A stretch of 64,000 nt of DNA. It comes from Acidobacteriota bacterium. GTDB taxonomy: Bacteria > Acidobacteriota > Blastocatellia > Pyrinomonadales > Pyrinomonadaceae. A program made the translations under genes and the position numbers. The DNA is taken from contig JAIVJV010000009.1 in NCBI GenBank assembly GCA_020199835.1, forward strand, positions 682,001-746,000, written 5' to 3'. The notes below the pieces were generated by a model that worked only from the letters and a program-made list of their open reading frames with translations, had not been told where the DNA came from and did no database searches. Positions 46,100 to 55,386 of the stretch are shown here, piece after piece (positions within the stretch are counted from its first letter, which is position 1; each line of letters starts with the position of its first letter).

Positions 46100-47695
46100 T
46101 TATACCTTTCCCGCCTTGAAATCGCGGGCGAGCTCGCGCGCGGCGTTCGCGCCCGGAAGGCCGGTCAGGCCGCCGCCGGGATGCGCCCCGGCGCCGCACA
46201 GGTACAATCGCTTCAACGGCGTTCGATATTGCGCCCAGCCGATCAAAGGTCGAAATGTGAAGAACTGATCGAGCGTTTGTTCGCCGTGATGAATGTGGCC
46301 GCCACTCAGCCCGTACGTCTGTTCGAGATCCAGCGGCGTGATCACCTGCTGCGCGACGATTAACTCGCGCACGCCCGGCGCGTATCTTTCCAACTGCCTC
46401 ACGACGTTTTGCCCAAACTCATCTCGCCGCGTGGTCCAATCGCCCTGCTTCAAGCGGTACGGGGCAAACTGCACGTGAATCGACATTACGTGTTTGCCCT
46501 CCGGCGCAAGTGACGGATCGCCAACCGAAGGAATCGTGATATCGAGATATGGCTCGGCGGAGAACTCGCCATACTTCGACGCGTCGAATGCGCGTTCGAG
46601 GTAATCGATCTCCGGTCCGATGTGAATGCGTCCGCTCAGTTTCTCTTTGGGGTCACTTCCGTTCAGACCACGAAAAGCAGGCCGGCCGGACAACGCAAGG
46701 TTAACCTTCGCGGCCGCGCCGGGTGCACGGTAGTTGCGCATCTTCGACAAAAAGTTCGGATCGAGATCAACTGGATCGACGAGATTCAAAAACGTCGTGC
46801 GGGGATCCGCGTTGGAAACGACGACGCGCGACTCGATCTCAGCGCCGTCTTCGAGCACGACCTTTGGCTTGTCGGTGTCAGCGCCGACAACAGACGAAAC
46901 GTTCGCACGCGTTCGGATTTCCACGCCCGCGGCTTGCGCTGCTTTCGCTAACGCTTCCGACAAAGCGCCCATGCCGCCGCGCGCGTACGAAGCCGATCCG
47001 ATCGCGCTGCCATCGTGCGCCGCCTGCCACAACAAACCTAAACTCGTCCCGGCCGACCATGGACCAGCAAAAGCTCCGTGCACTCCGCGTGCCGCCACTG
47101 TCGCGCGTAACAATTCCGTTTCAAACCACTCACTGACGAGATCAGCGACCGCCATGGGTCCCCAGCGCAACAACCGATACTCGTCTTTCTTACCGAGTTT
47201 GCGGAACGCGAGTCCCACCTTGCCGAACTGCCACGCATCTGCCGCGGTCGGGTGATCGATCGACGGCGGCGTCATCGCGATCAGCGGCGCGAGCACGCGA
47301 CCGATGCGCGCAAAGCTGTTGGCGAACTCCGGATACGCTTTCGCGTCTTTGACAGAGATCTTTTCTATCTCGCTGACGGTTCGCGAGACGTCGTTATAAA
47401 TGCAGAGTGTTCTTCCCTCGGGCGATAGCGCAAGCACACGAGCTTGGGGGGTGATAATTTCCAACCCAAAACCCGACAAATTCAGATCAGATACGACCTG
47501 CGCGGACAACGGACCAACAGCATGGTCCAACGCTGACACGCGAAACCCGGGTTGAATCTCTTCAGTAACCGCGCCGCCGCCAACAACCTCGCGCCGTTCC
47601 AGCACGAGTGTCTTCAAACCCGCCTTCGCGAGATAACAGGCCGCAACCAGGCCGTTGTGTCCACCGCCGATGATTGTGACGTCGTAACTTGCCAT
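46100..47695 (-). CDS. FAD-dependent oxidoreductase, PYROXD2/phytoene desaturase-like (copy 1)
   Basis: 531 residues from the ATG at 47695. The N-terminus has a dinucleotide-binding fold, VTIIGGGHNGLVAACYLAKA, and ends with YLCGAGAHPGGGLTGLPGAN, the FAD-contacting tail of this family. An in-frame ATG further upstream would translate a repeat region and is rejected. It is closely related to the next gene upstream (47792-49372), pointing to an old tandem duplication. The surrounding Rieske and GcvT-like genes suggest oxidation of a methylated amine or similar compound; carotenoid genes are absent. Confidence 0.85.
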   Translation of the reverse strand: MASYDVTIIGGGHNGLVAACYLAKAGLKTLVLERREVVGGGAVTEEIQPGFRVSALDHAVGPLSAQVVSDLNLSGFGLEIITPQARVLALSPEGRTLCIYNDVSRTVSEIEKISVKDAKAYPEFANSFARIGRVLAPLIAMTPPSIDHPTAADAWQFGKVGLAFRKLGKKDEYRLLRWGPMAVADLVSEWFETELLRATVAARGVHGAFAGPWSAGTSLGLLWQAAHDGSAIGSASYARGGMGALSEALAKAAQAAGVEIRTRANVSSVVGADTDKPKVVLEDGAEIESRVVVSNADPRTTFLNLVDPVDLDPNFLSKMRNYRAPGAAAKVNLALSGRPAFRGLNGSDPKEKLSGRIHIGPEIDYLERAFDASKYGEFSAEPYLDITIPSVGDPSLAPEGKHVMSIHVQFAPYRLKQGDWTTRRDEFGQNVVRQLERYAPGVRELIVAQQVITPLDLEQTYGLSGGHIHHGEQTLDQFFTFRPLIGWAQYRTPLKRLYLCGAGAHPGGGLTGLPGANAARELARDFKAGKV

Positions 47696-47703
47696 TGGGT
47701 TAT

Positions 47704-47788
47704 TGCCAATTGCCAATTGCCAACTGCCAATTTCGTTGAGCGCTTGAGTGCGGATTGCAAATCGGCACTTGGCAATTGGCAATCGAAA
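47704..47788. repeat. Heptamer-phased repeats forming a palindrome before FAD oxidoreductase copy 1
   Basis: Four tandem copies of TGCCAAT (one with a final C) occupy 47704-47731. Units ATCGGCA, CTTGGCA, ATTGGCA and ATCGAAA follow at 47761-47788. The two sets are complementary, so the leader of the minus-strand gene can form a long stem with 7-base periodicity. The set lies nine bases from the start codon and reaches to three bases from the upstream gene's stop. Confidence 0.7.
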
Positions 47789-47791
47789 ATG

Positions 47792-49372
47792 TCATGACCA
47801 GTCTTTCAACAGTTGCAGCGCCGCGTTGCGTCCCGGCGCGCCCATGATTCCGCCGCCCGGATGCGTTGCGGAGCCGCACATGTAAAGGTTTTTGATTGGC
47901 GTGCGATACTGCGCCCAGCCCGGAGCGGGACGCAAAAAGAAGAGCTGTTCGAGCGTTAGTTCACCCTGAAAGATGTTGCCTTCCGACAATCCGAAGTCGC
48001 GTTCGAGATCGAGCGGCGTCAGCACCTGTCGATCGCGAATCAACTCGCGGATGTTCGGCGCGTGCTCGGCGATCGTGTCGATCACCGTGTCGCCAAACTC
48101 GTCGCGCTTCTCGTCCCAATTGCCTTCCTTCAAGTTGTAAGGCGCGTATTGCACAAAGCACGACATCACGTGCTTGCCCGGCGGCGCGACTGAAGGATCG
48201 GTGAGACTCGGAATCACCATGTCGATGTACGGACGGCGCGAGAAACGCCCGTACTTCGCTTCGTCATACGCGCGTTCCATGTAATCGACACTGGGTGAAA
48301 TAGAGATCGCGCCGCGCAAGTGCGCACCTGGACCAGGCATCGCCTTGAAGCTCGGCAAACCATCGAGCGCGAGGTTCACCTTGCCTGACGAGCCGCGATA
48401 TTTGTACCGCTTGAGGTCGACGCAAAAATCGTCCGGCAGGTGCTGTTCGCCAACCATCCTCATGAACGTCAAACGCGGATCGACACTCGACGAAACGACG
48501 TCGGCGTGAATCTCGTCGCCGTTTTGCAAAACGACGCCAGTGGCGCGGCCGTTCTTCAAAAGTATCTTTTCAATCGCCGCTTCCGTGCGGATCTCAACGC
48601 CCGCTTCGCGCGCTGCGTCGCCAATCGCGTTGGAGATCGCGCCGGTGCCGCCGCGTGCAAATCCCCACGAACGAAACGCGCCATCAATCTCGCCCATGTA
48701 ATGGTGGAGTAGCACGTAAGCCGTGCCCGGCGAACGCACGCCGAGAAACGTCCCGATGATGCCTGACGCCGACATTGTCGCTTTCAACACGTCAGTTTCA
48801 AACCACTGATCGAGAAAGTCGACGGCGCTCATCGTCATCAACTGCACCTGGTTGTACTTGTCGTCGTTCGAAAGTTTTTGAAAGCGACGCCCTAAGAACG
48901 CGAGATTTTTCCACGCTTTCGGTTCCAGTGTCGTGGGATCGGGCGGCGTCATGCTCATGATCGGTTTGACGAAGTGGGCCATCTCGATCATGGCTTTACC
49001 GTACTCATCGTAAGCTTCGGCGTCGAGTTTTGAATGACGCGCGATCTCGCGGCGCGTGCGGGCGTGATCGTTCACGCGCCAGAGATAATCGCCGTTTGGC
49101 ATCGGCGTGAACGTGCCGTCGAGTGGAAGGATTTCCAGACCGTGGCGCGGCAAGTCGAGCTCGCGAATGATCTCGGGTCTGAGCAGTGAAACAACGTAGG
49201 AACAGACGGAAAACTTAAACCCCGGGAAGACCTCTTCAGTCACGGCCGCGCCGCCGAGCACATGGCGGCGCTCGAGCACGAGCACCTTCTTCCCCGCACG
49301 CGCGAGATATGCCGCATTAACCAGACCGTTATGTCCGCCGCCAATCACGACGACGTCGTATTTATTACTCAT
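47792..49372 (-). CDS. FAD-dependent oxidoreductase, PYROXD2/phytoene desaturase-like (copy 2)
   Basis: 526 residues. FAD-binding marks are VVVIGGGHNGLVNAAYLARA at the start and YMCGSATHPGGGIMGAPGRN at the end. Similarity to copy 1 runs through the whole chain (for example RPAPGWAQYRTPIKNLYMCG against RPLIGWAQYRTPLKRLYLCG). The start is the ATG at 49372, 97 bases from the divergent GcvT-like gene, so the two sets may share control. The substrate is unknown. Confidence 0.86.
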   Translation of the reverse strand: MSNKYDVVVIGGGHNGLVNAAYLARAGKKVLVLERRHVLGGAAVTEEVFPGFKFSVCSYVVSLLRPEIIRELDLPRHGLEILPLDGTFTPMPNGDYLWRVNDHARTRREIARHSKLDAEAYDEYGKAMIEMAHFVKPIMSMTPPDPTTLEPKAWKNLAFLGRRFQKLSNDDKYNQVQLMTMSAVDFLDQWFETDVLKATMSASGIIGTFLGVRSPGTAYVLLHHYMGEIDGAFRSWGFARGGTGAISNAIGDAAREAGVEIRTEAAIEKILLKNGRATGVVLQNGDEIHADVVSSSVDPRLTFMRMVGEQHLPDDFCVDLKRYKYRGSSGKVNLALDGLPSFKAMPGPGAHLRGAISISPSVDYMERAYDEAKYGRFSRRPYIDMVIPSLTDPSVAPPGKHVMSCFVQYAPYNLKEGNWDEKRDEFGDTVIDTIAEHAPNIRELIRDRQVLTPLDLERDFGLSEGNIFQGELTLEQLFFLRPAPGWAQYRTPIKNLYMCGSATHPGGGIMGAPGRNAALQLLKDWS

Positions 49373-49469
49373 TGCTTCGTTTTTCGAACAGGAGTGCCTT
49401 GCTGCAAGCGCGTTAGCATACTTATAATCGCTCGCCCTGACAAACCCGGGACAATAGACAACTAAACGA

Positions 49470-50672
49470 ATGCCGATCGGAACCCCTTTCCACGAACGAA
49501 CATTCCAACTCTGCGAAAGTCTCAGCTATCGCGAGTGGTCTGGTTACTATGCCGTCAGCTCTTACGAGCCGCACCACGAGCACGAGTACAACGCGATTCG
49601 CAATGCAGCGGCGTTGATAGATATTTCGCCGCTCTTCAAATACCGAATCACCGGCAAGGACGCGACGCGGCTCGTCGATCGCATTATTACCCGTGACATG
49701 CGCAAGGTGTCGGTGGGCCAGGTGGTCTATACGCCGTGGTGTGATGAGCACGGCAAAGTGATCGACGACGGCACCGTCTCGCGGCTGGAAGAGAATAGGT
49801 ATCGCTGGACCGCGGCCGATCCGAGTCTGCGCTGGTTCACGCAAAACGCCGCCGGCATGGACGTGCGAATCGAGGACATTTCGGAGGAGGTATCGGCGCT
49901 CGCGTTACAGGGACCGACGTCGGGCAGATTGCTCGTTAGTCTCGTCAGAGATGCCGACATCGCAAACCTGAAATACTTTCGAGTCACGAAAGGCAGCATC
50001 GCGGGCGTGCCGGTGGAGATCTCGCGCACGGGATACACGGGCGATCTGGGTTACGAGATCTGGATCGCGTCGGACCAGGCGGTGAAAGTCTGGGACGCTT
50101 TGATGGACCACGGCAAGGCATTTGATATTCACGCGGCGGGAATGCTCGCGCTCGACGTGGCGCGCGTCGAAGCTGGACTATTGCTGATCGAGGTTGATTT
50201 CAACAGCAGCAAAAAGGCGCTGATTGACGAGCAGCGATATTCGCCATACGAGATGGGGCTCGGGCGTCTTGTGAATCTCGACAAGAATCGGTTTGTGGGC
50301 CAGGCGGCATTGATTGCCGAACACAAACGCGGCCATGCGCGAGAGATCGTGGGGCTCGAGATCGATTGGCCGCAGGTCGAGAGTTTTTATGAAGCAGTCG
50401 GTTTGCCGCCGGCCGTTTCACCGATCGCTTCGCGGGTTGCGGTGCCGGTGTTTAAGGAAGGCATTCAGGTCGGCAAGGCGACGACGAGCACGTGGTCGCC
50501 GACGTTGAAGAAGATGATCGCCCTCGCGACGGTGAAACGAGAGTACACGCGTCCGGGCACGCGGCTGCAATTCGAGATTACGGTTGAGGCTGTGAGGCAT
50601 CACGTACGTGCGACGGTGGTGAAGCTGCCGTTCTTCAATCCAAAGCGCAAAACAGCGACGCCCGTGGCTTAA
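49470..50672 (+). CDS. GcvT-like aminomethyltransferase family protein
   Basis: 400 residues with the folate-binding GcvT fold: YNAIRNAAALIDISPLFKYR, VYTPWCDEHGKVIDDG, ISRTGYTGDLGYEIW and RVEAGLLLIEVDFNSS. Stand-alone relatives take methylene or formyl groups from demethylated amines to tetrahydrofolate, as the C-terminal domain of dimethylglycine and sarcosine dehydrogenases does. No glycine-cleavage partner genes are present. It is followed seven bases later by a Rieske oxygenase gene, and together with the two FAD oxidoreductases it makes a plausible N-demethylation set. Confidence 0.86.
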   Translation: MPIGTPFHERTFQLCESLSYREWSGYYAVSSYEPHHEHEYNAIRNAAALIDISPLFKYRITGKDATRLVDRIITRDMRKVSVGQVVYTPWCDEHGKVIDDGTVSRLEENRYRWTAADPSLRWFTQNAAGMDVRIEDISEEVSALALQGPTSGRLLVSLVRDADIANLKYFRVTKGSIAGVPVEISRTGYTGDLGYEIWIASDQAVKVWDALMDHGKAFDIHAAGMLALDVARVEAGLLLIEVDFNSSKKALIDEQRYSPYEMGLGRLVNLDKNRFVGQAALIAEHKRGHAREIVGLEIDWPQVESFYEAVGLPPAVSPIASRVAVPVFKEGIQVGKATTSTWSPTLKKMIALATVKREYTRPGTRLQFEITVEAVRHHVRATVVKLPFFNPKRKTATPVA

Positions 50673-50678
50673 TCATTC

Positions 50679-51782
50679 ATGAAGATCGTCAACGACTACG
50701 ATCCGAACGTTCCGCTCGAGCAGGCGTCGACGATTCCTTCCTCGTGGTACGTCAACAAAGAACTCTACGAACTCGAACTAAAAACCGTCTTCTCGAATAC
50801 GTGGCAGCTCGCTGGTCGATTGGACCAGTTGAGTCAGCCCGGGCAGTACGTCACGACGGACATTGGCGGTGAGCCGATCGTTGTGGTGCGTGGAAGCGAT
50901 GGTTTGTTGCGCGCGTTTTATAACGTGTGCCGGCATCATGCGGCCGCCGTGATGACGGAGACGGAAGGGAAAGCGGCGCAGTTGCGTTGTCCGTATCACG
51001 GATGGACGTATTCGCTTGAAGGTGAGTTGAAGGGCACGCCGGATTTTTCGGGAGTTTGTGGGTTTGATCGTGCGAGTAACGGGCTGGCGAGAGTACAAGT
51101 TGGCGAATGGGAAGGTTGGGTTTTCGTTAAGCTTGACGAGAGTAGCGCGAATAGTCTTGAAGAGTTCTTGACGACGAATTTAATAAAACAAATAACACCT
51201 CTACACCTTTCAAACCTTCACTGGTTTGAGCGCCGTCACTATCAATTCGACTGCAACTGGAAAGTTTTCGTCGATAACTATCTCGATGGTGGTTATCACG
51301 TGCCTTACCTGCACAAAGGTCTCGACAGCGTCCTCGATTACAGCAACTACAAGGTCGAAAACGGCGAGCGGCATTGCCTGCAATGGAGCCCGCTCGTGAG
51401 CGACGGCGCGGAAGCGCAGACGGGTGCCGTGCGAACAGGGGACCGCGCGCTTTATTACTGGATATATCCAAACTTCATGATCAACTGGTACGACGGCGTG
51501 ATGGACACGAATCTCGTCGTGCCGCGCGGCGTGGACCAGACGGAAGTGATCTTCGACTTCTATTTTCCCGACATCGTTTCGCCAGAGGCGCGCGAACGCA
51601 ACGCCGCGAGCGTCGCGGTGGGCCAACGCATTCAGGATGAAGACGTGGCGATCTGCAAGTCAGTACAACGCGGATTGAACTCGCGCGCGTACACCGCCGG
51701 ACGTCTTTCCGTAAGACGCGAAGCCGGCGAACACCTGTTTCATCGACTACTTTACGCCGATCTGAGCCGCCAAAATTTGTGA
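50679..51782 (+). CDS. Rieske oxygenase alpha subunit, choline/betaine monooxygenase-like
   Basis: 367 residues. The Rieske 2Fe-2S site is Cys84-His86 (CRHH) and Cys104-His107 (CPYHGW). The mononuclear iron site is in VDNYLDGGYHVPYLH (His207, His212, with a later Asp). The chain is shorter than many dioxygenase alphas and resembles choline monooxygenase and glycine-betaine demethylase (GbcA) around the iron site. No reductase or ferredoxin component is encoded beside it. The stop overlaps the permease start by four bases. Substrate is a guess: a quaternary or methylated amine. Confidence 0.87.
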   Translation: MKIVNDYDPNVPLEQASTIPSSWYVNKELYELELKTVFSNTWQLAGRLDQLSQPGQYVTTDIGGEPIVVVRGSDGLLRAFYNVCRHHAAAVMTETEGKAAQLRCPYHGWTYSLEGELKGTPDFSGVCGFDRASNGLARVQVGEWEGWVFVKLDESSANSLEEFLTTNLIKQITPLHLSNLHWFERRHYQFDCNWKVFVDNYLDGGYHVPYLHKGLDSVLDYSNYKVENGERHCLQWSPLVSDGAEAQTGAVRTGDRALYYWIYPNFMINWYDGVMDTNLVVPRGVDQTEVIFDFYFPDIVSPEARERNAASVAVGQRIQDEDVAICKSVQRGLNSRAYTAGRLSVRREAGEHLFHRLLYADLSRQNL

Positions 51783-53107
51783 CAAAAACTACGCCGCCAC
51801 CGCGATCTCGAGGGCACTTGTTGCGTGTGCTGGGGGTTGGGTTTGGGTTGGCCGTGATCATCGGGAATACAATCGGCGCCGGCATCTTTCGCGCGCCCGG
51901 ACAGATCGCCGAACAGATTCCGCATCCGTGGCTCTTTCTCGGCGTCTGGTTGTTGGGTGGTCTATACGCACTGCTCGGCGCGATCTCACTCGCCGAACTC
52001 GGCACGATGATCCCGCGTTCCGGCGGACAATACGTCTTTGCTCGTTACGCACTCGGCGAGTACGCCGGATTCATCGTCGGCTGGAGCGACTGGATCTCCT
52101 CATGTGGTTCAACTGCTGCCGTGGCCCTCGTCATCGGCACGTTTTCCGGCGCACTTTTCCCCGCGCTCGACGGCAAAGGACCGGCAGTCGCGGCAACCGT
52201 CGCGATCGTGTTCGCCGTTTTGCAGTGGCGCGGAATCGTTTGGGGCAGCACGATCCAAAACCTCACGAGTCTGTTGAAAGCACTCGCGTTTGTCGCCCTA
52301 ATCGCCGCGGCCTTCATTCTCGGGGGCGACGGCGCGCTCACCAGTTCGCAAACGTATTCAACGGCCGCAGTGACGTTGGGCGCAGTCGTCGCTTCGCTTC
52401 AAGCGGCGATCTACACGTACGACGGCTGGAGCGGCGTGATCTATTTTTCAGAGGAAGTGGAACATCCAAATCGCGACATTCCGCGGGCGCTGCTCGGCGG
52501 AGTGTTGACGATCACCGCGATTTATCTGCTGGTCAACGTGGCGCTGCTTTACGTGTTGCCGATCACGGGTTTCGCCGGAAAGGAGTTTGCGGCAGGCGAA
52601 GCAGCGAACGTGATCTTTGGTCAATACGGCGACACGATTTTCCGCTGCATCACGATCGTCTCAATGCTCAGCGCCATTAACGCGCTTCATCTCATGGCCA
52701 CGCGAGTGATCTTCGCGATGAGTCGCGACGGATTGTTCACGGAACGAGCCGCGGTAGTCAACCCAGGTGGCACGCCGACTGTGTCGCTCTTTTTGAGCGC
52801 GGCGATCGCCGTGCTGTTCATCGTTTTCGGGCAGACGTTTGAACGCGTGATCATCATTTGCGCGTTTTTCTTTGTCGCGAATTACATCCTTTCCTTTATC
52901 TCTCTTTTCGTTCTGCGGCGGCGCGAACCGGACAAGCCGCGGCCGTTTCGCGCGTGGGGTTATCCCGTCACACCGGGACTGGCGCTGGTGGGCTCGGTGT
53001 TGTTTCTTGCAGGCGCGGTGTACGCGGACCGGACCAACAGTCTTTACGCGTTGCTGTTGCTGGCCGCGAGTTATCCGGCGTTTCGATTGTTGAAGTTACT
53101 GAAGTAG
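51779..53107 (+). CDS. APC family amino acid/amine permease
   Basis: 442 residues from a GTG start overlapping the Rieske stop (GTGA). Twelve or so membrane helices; the first has the family motif GNTIGAGIFRAPGQIA, then AELGTMIPRSGGQYVFARYA. LAT/YfnA-type amino acid permeases look like this. Its coupling to the Rieske gene suggests it brings in the substrate of the neighbouring oxygenase. Its 3' end overlaps the thrB 3' end by 12 bases. Confidence 0.88.
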   Translation: MTKTTPPPRSRGHLLRVLGVGFGLAVIIGNTIGAGIFRAPGQIAEQIPHPWLFLGVWLLGGLYALLGAISLAELGTMIPRSGGQYVFARYALGEYAGFIVGWSDWISSCGSTAAVALVIGTFSGALFPALDGKGPAVAATVAIVFAVLQWRGIVWGSTIQNLTSLLKALAFVALIAAAFILGGDGALTSSQTYSTAAVTLGAVVASLQAAIYTYDGWSGVIYFSEEVEHPNRDIPRALLGGVLTITAIYLLVNVALLYVLPITGFAGKEFAAGEAANVIFGQYGDTIFRCITIVSMLSAINALHLMATRVIFAMSRDGLFTERAAVVNPGGTPTVSLFLSAAIAVLFIVFGQTFERVIIICAFFFVANYILSFISLFVLRRREPDKPRPFRAWGYPVTPGLALVGSVLFLAGAVYADRTNSLYALLLLAASYPAFRLLKLLK

Positions 53108-54004
53108 GCGGCAGCCGTCGTTATCGACTTCCAGCGTGCGAACTGTTGATTCGATCTTGTAGGCGTGAAAACAATTCGCAATCTCAGCCGCGATCTCATC
53201 CGTATGATCCGTGGCTAAGGCCAGGATGCTTGGACCGGCGCCGCTCAGTGCGACGCCTAACAACCCGTCCATCCGCGGCAACGCTAACGCCTCCTCCAAC
53301 CCGGGCACCAACGATTCACGCTGCGGTTGGTGCAACTGGTCGTGCATCGCTTCCCACAAAAGGTCATATTTTTGCTGCACAAGCGCTGCCGTGAAGAGCG
53401 CGGTGCGTTGCAGGTTGTGTACGGCGCTGCTGCGACTGACGGTTCGTGACAATGCCGCGCGCGCGACGTGTGTCGGCAACTGTGAGTGCGGTGAAACAAC
53501 GACCACACGAACGTCCGAAGGCCAATCGAATTTCGCGGCAATCACCGATCGATCTTTTCTTGTGCAGTTGATCACGAAGCCGCCGCACAACGACGCGGAT
53601 ACGTTGTCTGGGTGACCTTCAAACTCGGTCGCGTAGTTCAGCATTGCCTGGTCCGTGATCTCGTGGCCGGTGATGAGCGCGCATAACCTGACGCCCGCAA
53701 CGATCGCGGCGGCGCTGCTGCCGAGACCGCTGCCGAGTGGAATTTCGTTGTGAACGGAAAGTTCTACAGACGGCAGCGAAACGTTTTCGCGACGCGCTGC
53801 AAACGACATCGCGCGATAGATCAGGTTTGCCGCGTTGCGTGGGAGAGCTTCGTTTTCTTTGGCGCCGGTGGTCGTGACGCAACACGGCTCGGAAGAATCG
53901 AGTGCGACGGTTACGTCAACAGTTAAGTAGAATTTGAGAGCGAGGCCGAAGCAATCGAAGCCGGCGCCGAGGTTGGACGTCGAGCCTGGGACACGGATTT
54001 TCAT
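53096..54004 (-). CDS. thrB: Homoserine kinase
   Basis: 302 residues from the ATG at 54004. GHMP kinase motifs are VPGSTSNLGAGFDCFGLAL at the start, the ATP loop PLGSGLGSSAAAIVAGV, and LSGAGPSILAL near the end. It phosphorylates homoserine, making the substrate of threonine synthase. The start shares one base with the thrC stop (TGATG), so thrC and thrB are translated in tandem. A longer start upstream would lie in thrC and is rejected. Confidence 0.95.
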   Translation of the reverse strand: MKIRVPGSTSNLGAGFDCFGLALKFYLTVDVTVALDSSEPCCVTTTGAKENEALPRNAANLIYRAMSFAARRENVSLPSVELSVHNEIPLGSGLGSSAAAIVAGVRLCALITGHEITDQAMLNYATEFEGHPDNVSASLCGGFVINCTRKDRSVIAAKFDWPSDVRVVVVSPHSQLPTHVARAALSRTVSRSSAVHNLQRTALFTAALVQQKYDLLWEAMHDQLHQPQRESLVPGLEEALALPRMDGLLGVALSGAGPSILALATDHTDEIAAEIANCFHAYKIESTVRTLEVDNDGCRLLQ

Positions 54005-55296
54005 CACAAATTTTTCAAAGCGGATTCGATCGCACATGGCCTCGCAGCCACTCGCGTGATCGCGTTTCCGAAAGTGCCGCGGATGAGCTTGTGGTCAGGC
54101 GTGGTTAGCGTTTGACTGTGATACTTGATGACGTAGTCCGTGTCTTTGAGCAGGTGTCCGGTAAGCACGGCGACGACACGTTCGTCCTTCTTGATGAAAC
54201 CATCGATGACGAGTTTGCGAATGCCGGCGACCGTCGTCGCTGAGGCAGGTTCGCAACCGATTCCGTCTCGCCCGATCGTGGCCTTTGCATCCGCGATCTC
54301 CTGTTCACTGACGGTGATCACGCAACCACCCGTTTCATTTACTGCGCGCGAGGCTTTCTTCCATGAAACCGGTGCGCCGATTTTGATCGCGGTGGCGAGA
54401 GTGTGCGGCTGTTTTTCGACCACGAATTGACCCGAATCGTAGAACCGCGCAAACGGCGCTGCACCTTCAGCTTGAATAACACTGATCCGAGTCTGTTTTC
54501 GTGTTAATCCGTGTTCCAACATTTCGCGGAGGCCTTTACCAAACGCCGAACTATTTCCGAGGTTTCCACCCGGCACGACCAGGTGATCCGGCGACTGCCA
54601 GCCGAGCTGTTCCGCCAACTCAAACGCCACCGTCTTCTGTCCCTCGATGCGAAACGAGTTGATCGAATTCACGAGGTAGAGTGAACTCTGCTCAGCAAGC
54701 TCCTTGATCACGCGCATGCAAACGTCGAAATTTCCCTCGATCTCCAACACCTTCGCGCCGTAGTCCAGCGCCTGCGCCAGTTTCGCATCGCTCACCTGAC
54801 CTTCAGGCACGAGGATCGCGCACGCCATTCGCGCGCGCGCCGCATACGCTGCGAGACTCGCTGCCGTGTTTCCAGTGCTCGCGCACGCGACGAGATGCAT
54901 CCGTAAACTCAACGCCTGCGTCACCGCGACAGTCATGCCCGTGTCTTTGAACGATCCGGTCGGATTGTTGCCCTGGTGTTTGAGTTTTAGCGAAGTGAGC
55001 CCGCAATACTCCGCCGAACGCGGCGCGTCGTACAGCGGAGTGTTACCTTCACCAAGCGAAACAACCTGAACGTCAGACGCAAAAGGCAGAAACTCGCGAA
55101 AGCGCCAGACGCCACTGCGATCGTGCGCGTCGCTCGATTTCAATCGGTCGGACCAGATCGCGCGTAGCTCGTCTGGCCCTTCAGCGAGCGGTTCCACGCG
55201 TTCAATATCGAGCAGGTCACCACAATGGGAACAGACGTAAATCCGCTCATCGAGATCAAACTCAGTTGCACAATTGATGCAGCGCTGTATGAACAC
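54004..55296 (-). CDS. thrC: Threonine synthase
   Basis: 430 residues. An N-terminal zinc-ribbon-like segment has Cys6, Cys9, Cys22 and Cys25 and is followed by the PLP fold. Lys117 in PTGSFKDTGM is the Schiff-base residue, and STGNTAASLAAYAARA and the GNLGNSS phosphate loop are in place. It turns O-phosphohomoserine into threonine. It is the first gene of the thrC-thrB pair, whose product overlaps functionally with the threonine aldolase upstream in the window. Confidence 0.95.
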   Translation of the reverse strand: MFIQRCINCATEFDLDERIYVCSHCGDLLDIERVEPLAEGPDELRAIWSDRLKSSDAHDRSGVWRFREFLPFASDVQVVSLGEGNTPLYDAPRSAEYCGLTSLKLKHQGNNPTGSFKDTGMTVAVTQALSLRMHLVACASTGNTAASLAAYAARARMACAILVPEGQVSDAKLAQALDYGAKVLEIEGNFDVCMRVIKELAEQSSLYLVNSINSFRIEGQKTVAFELAEQLGWQSPDHLVVPGGNLGNSSAFGKGLREMLEHGLTRKQTRISVIQAEGAAPFARFYDSGQFVVEKQPHTLATAIKIGAPVSWKKASRAVNETGGCVITVSEQEIADAKATIGRDGIGCEPASATTVAGIRKLVIDGFIKKDERVVAVLTGHLLKDTDYVIKYHSQTLTTPDHKLIRGTFGNAITRVAARPCAIESALKNL

Positions 55297-55326
55297 AACG
55301 GCTAAGCATACAACGAAACAAAAACA

Positions 55327-55355
55327 TTGACATTGCGCCGTGCTTCACCTAAAGG
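55327..55355 (+). promoter_or_regulatory. Candidate promoter of secreted-protein gene
   Basis: TTGACA at 55327-55332 and TAAAGG at 55350-55355, 17 bases apart, stand 32 bases before the start codon of the secreted-protein gene. The -10 is weak. The -35 and its flank (TTGACATTGCGCCGTGC) match the fdxA candidate at 28326 (TTGACATTACACCGCGC) at all but three positions. Confidence 0.4.
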
Positions 55356-55386
55356 TGAGAACAGGTTACGAACAAAGGAGAGACTC

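Noticed and set aside
47696-47782. Longer N-terminus of FAD oxidoreductase copy 1
   Set aside because: It would be a translation of the heptamer repeat region, and the dinucleotide-binding fold begins at 47695.
54508-54530. GTGTTAATCCGTGTT-like sequence resembling intergenic ATCCGTGG repeats
   Set aside because: It is in the middle of intact thrC coding sequence; the likeness to bits at 36395, 46089 and 53204 is short and probably chance.
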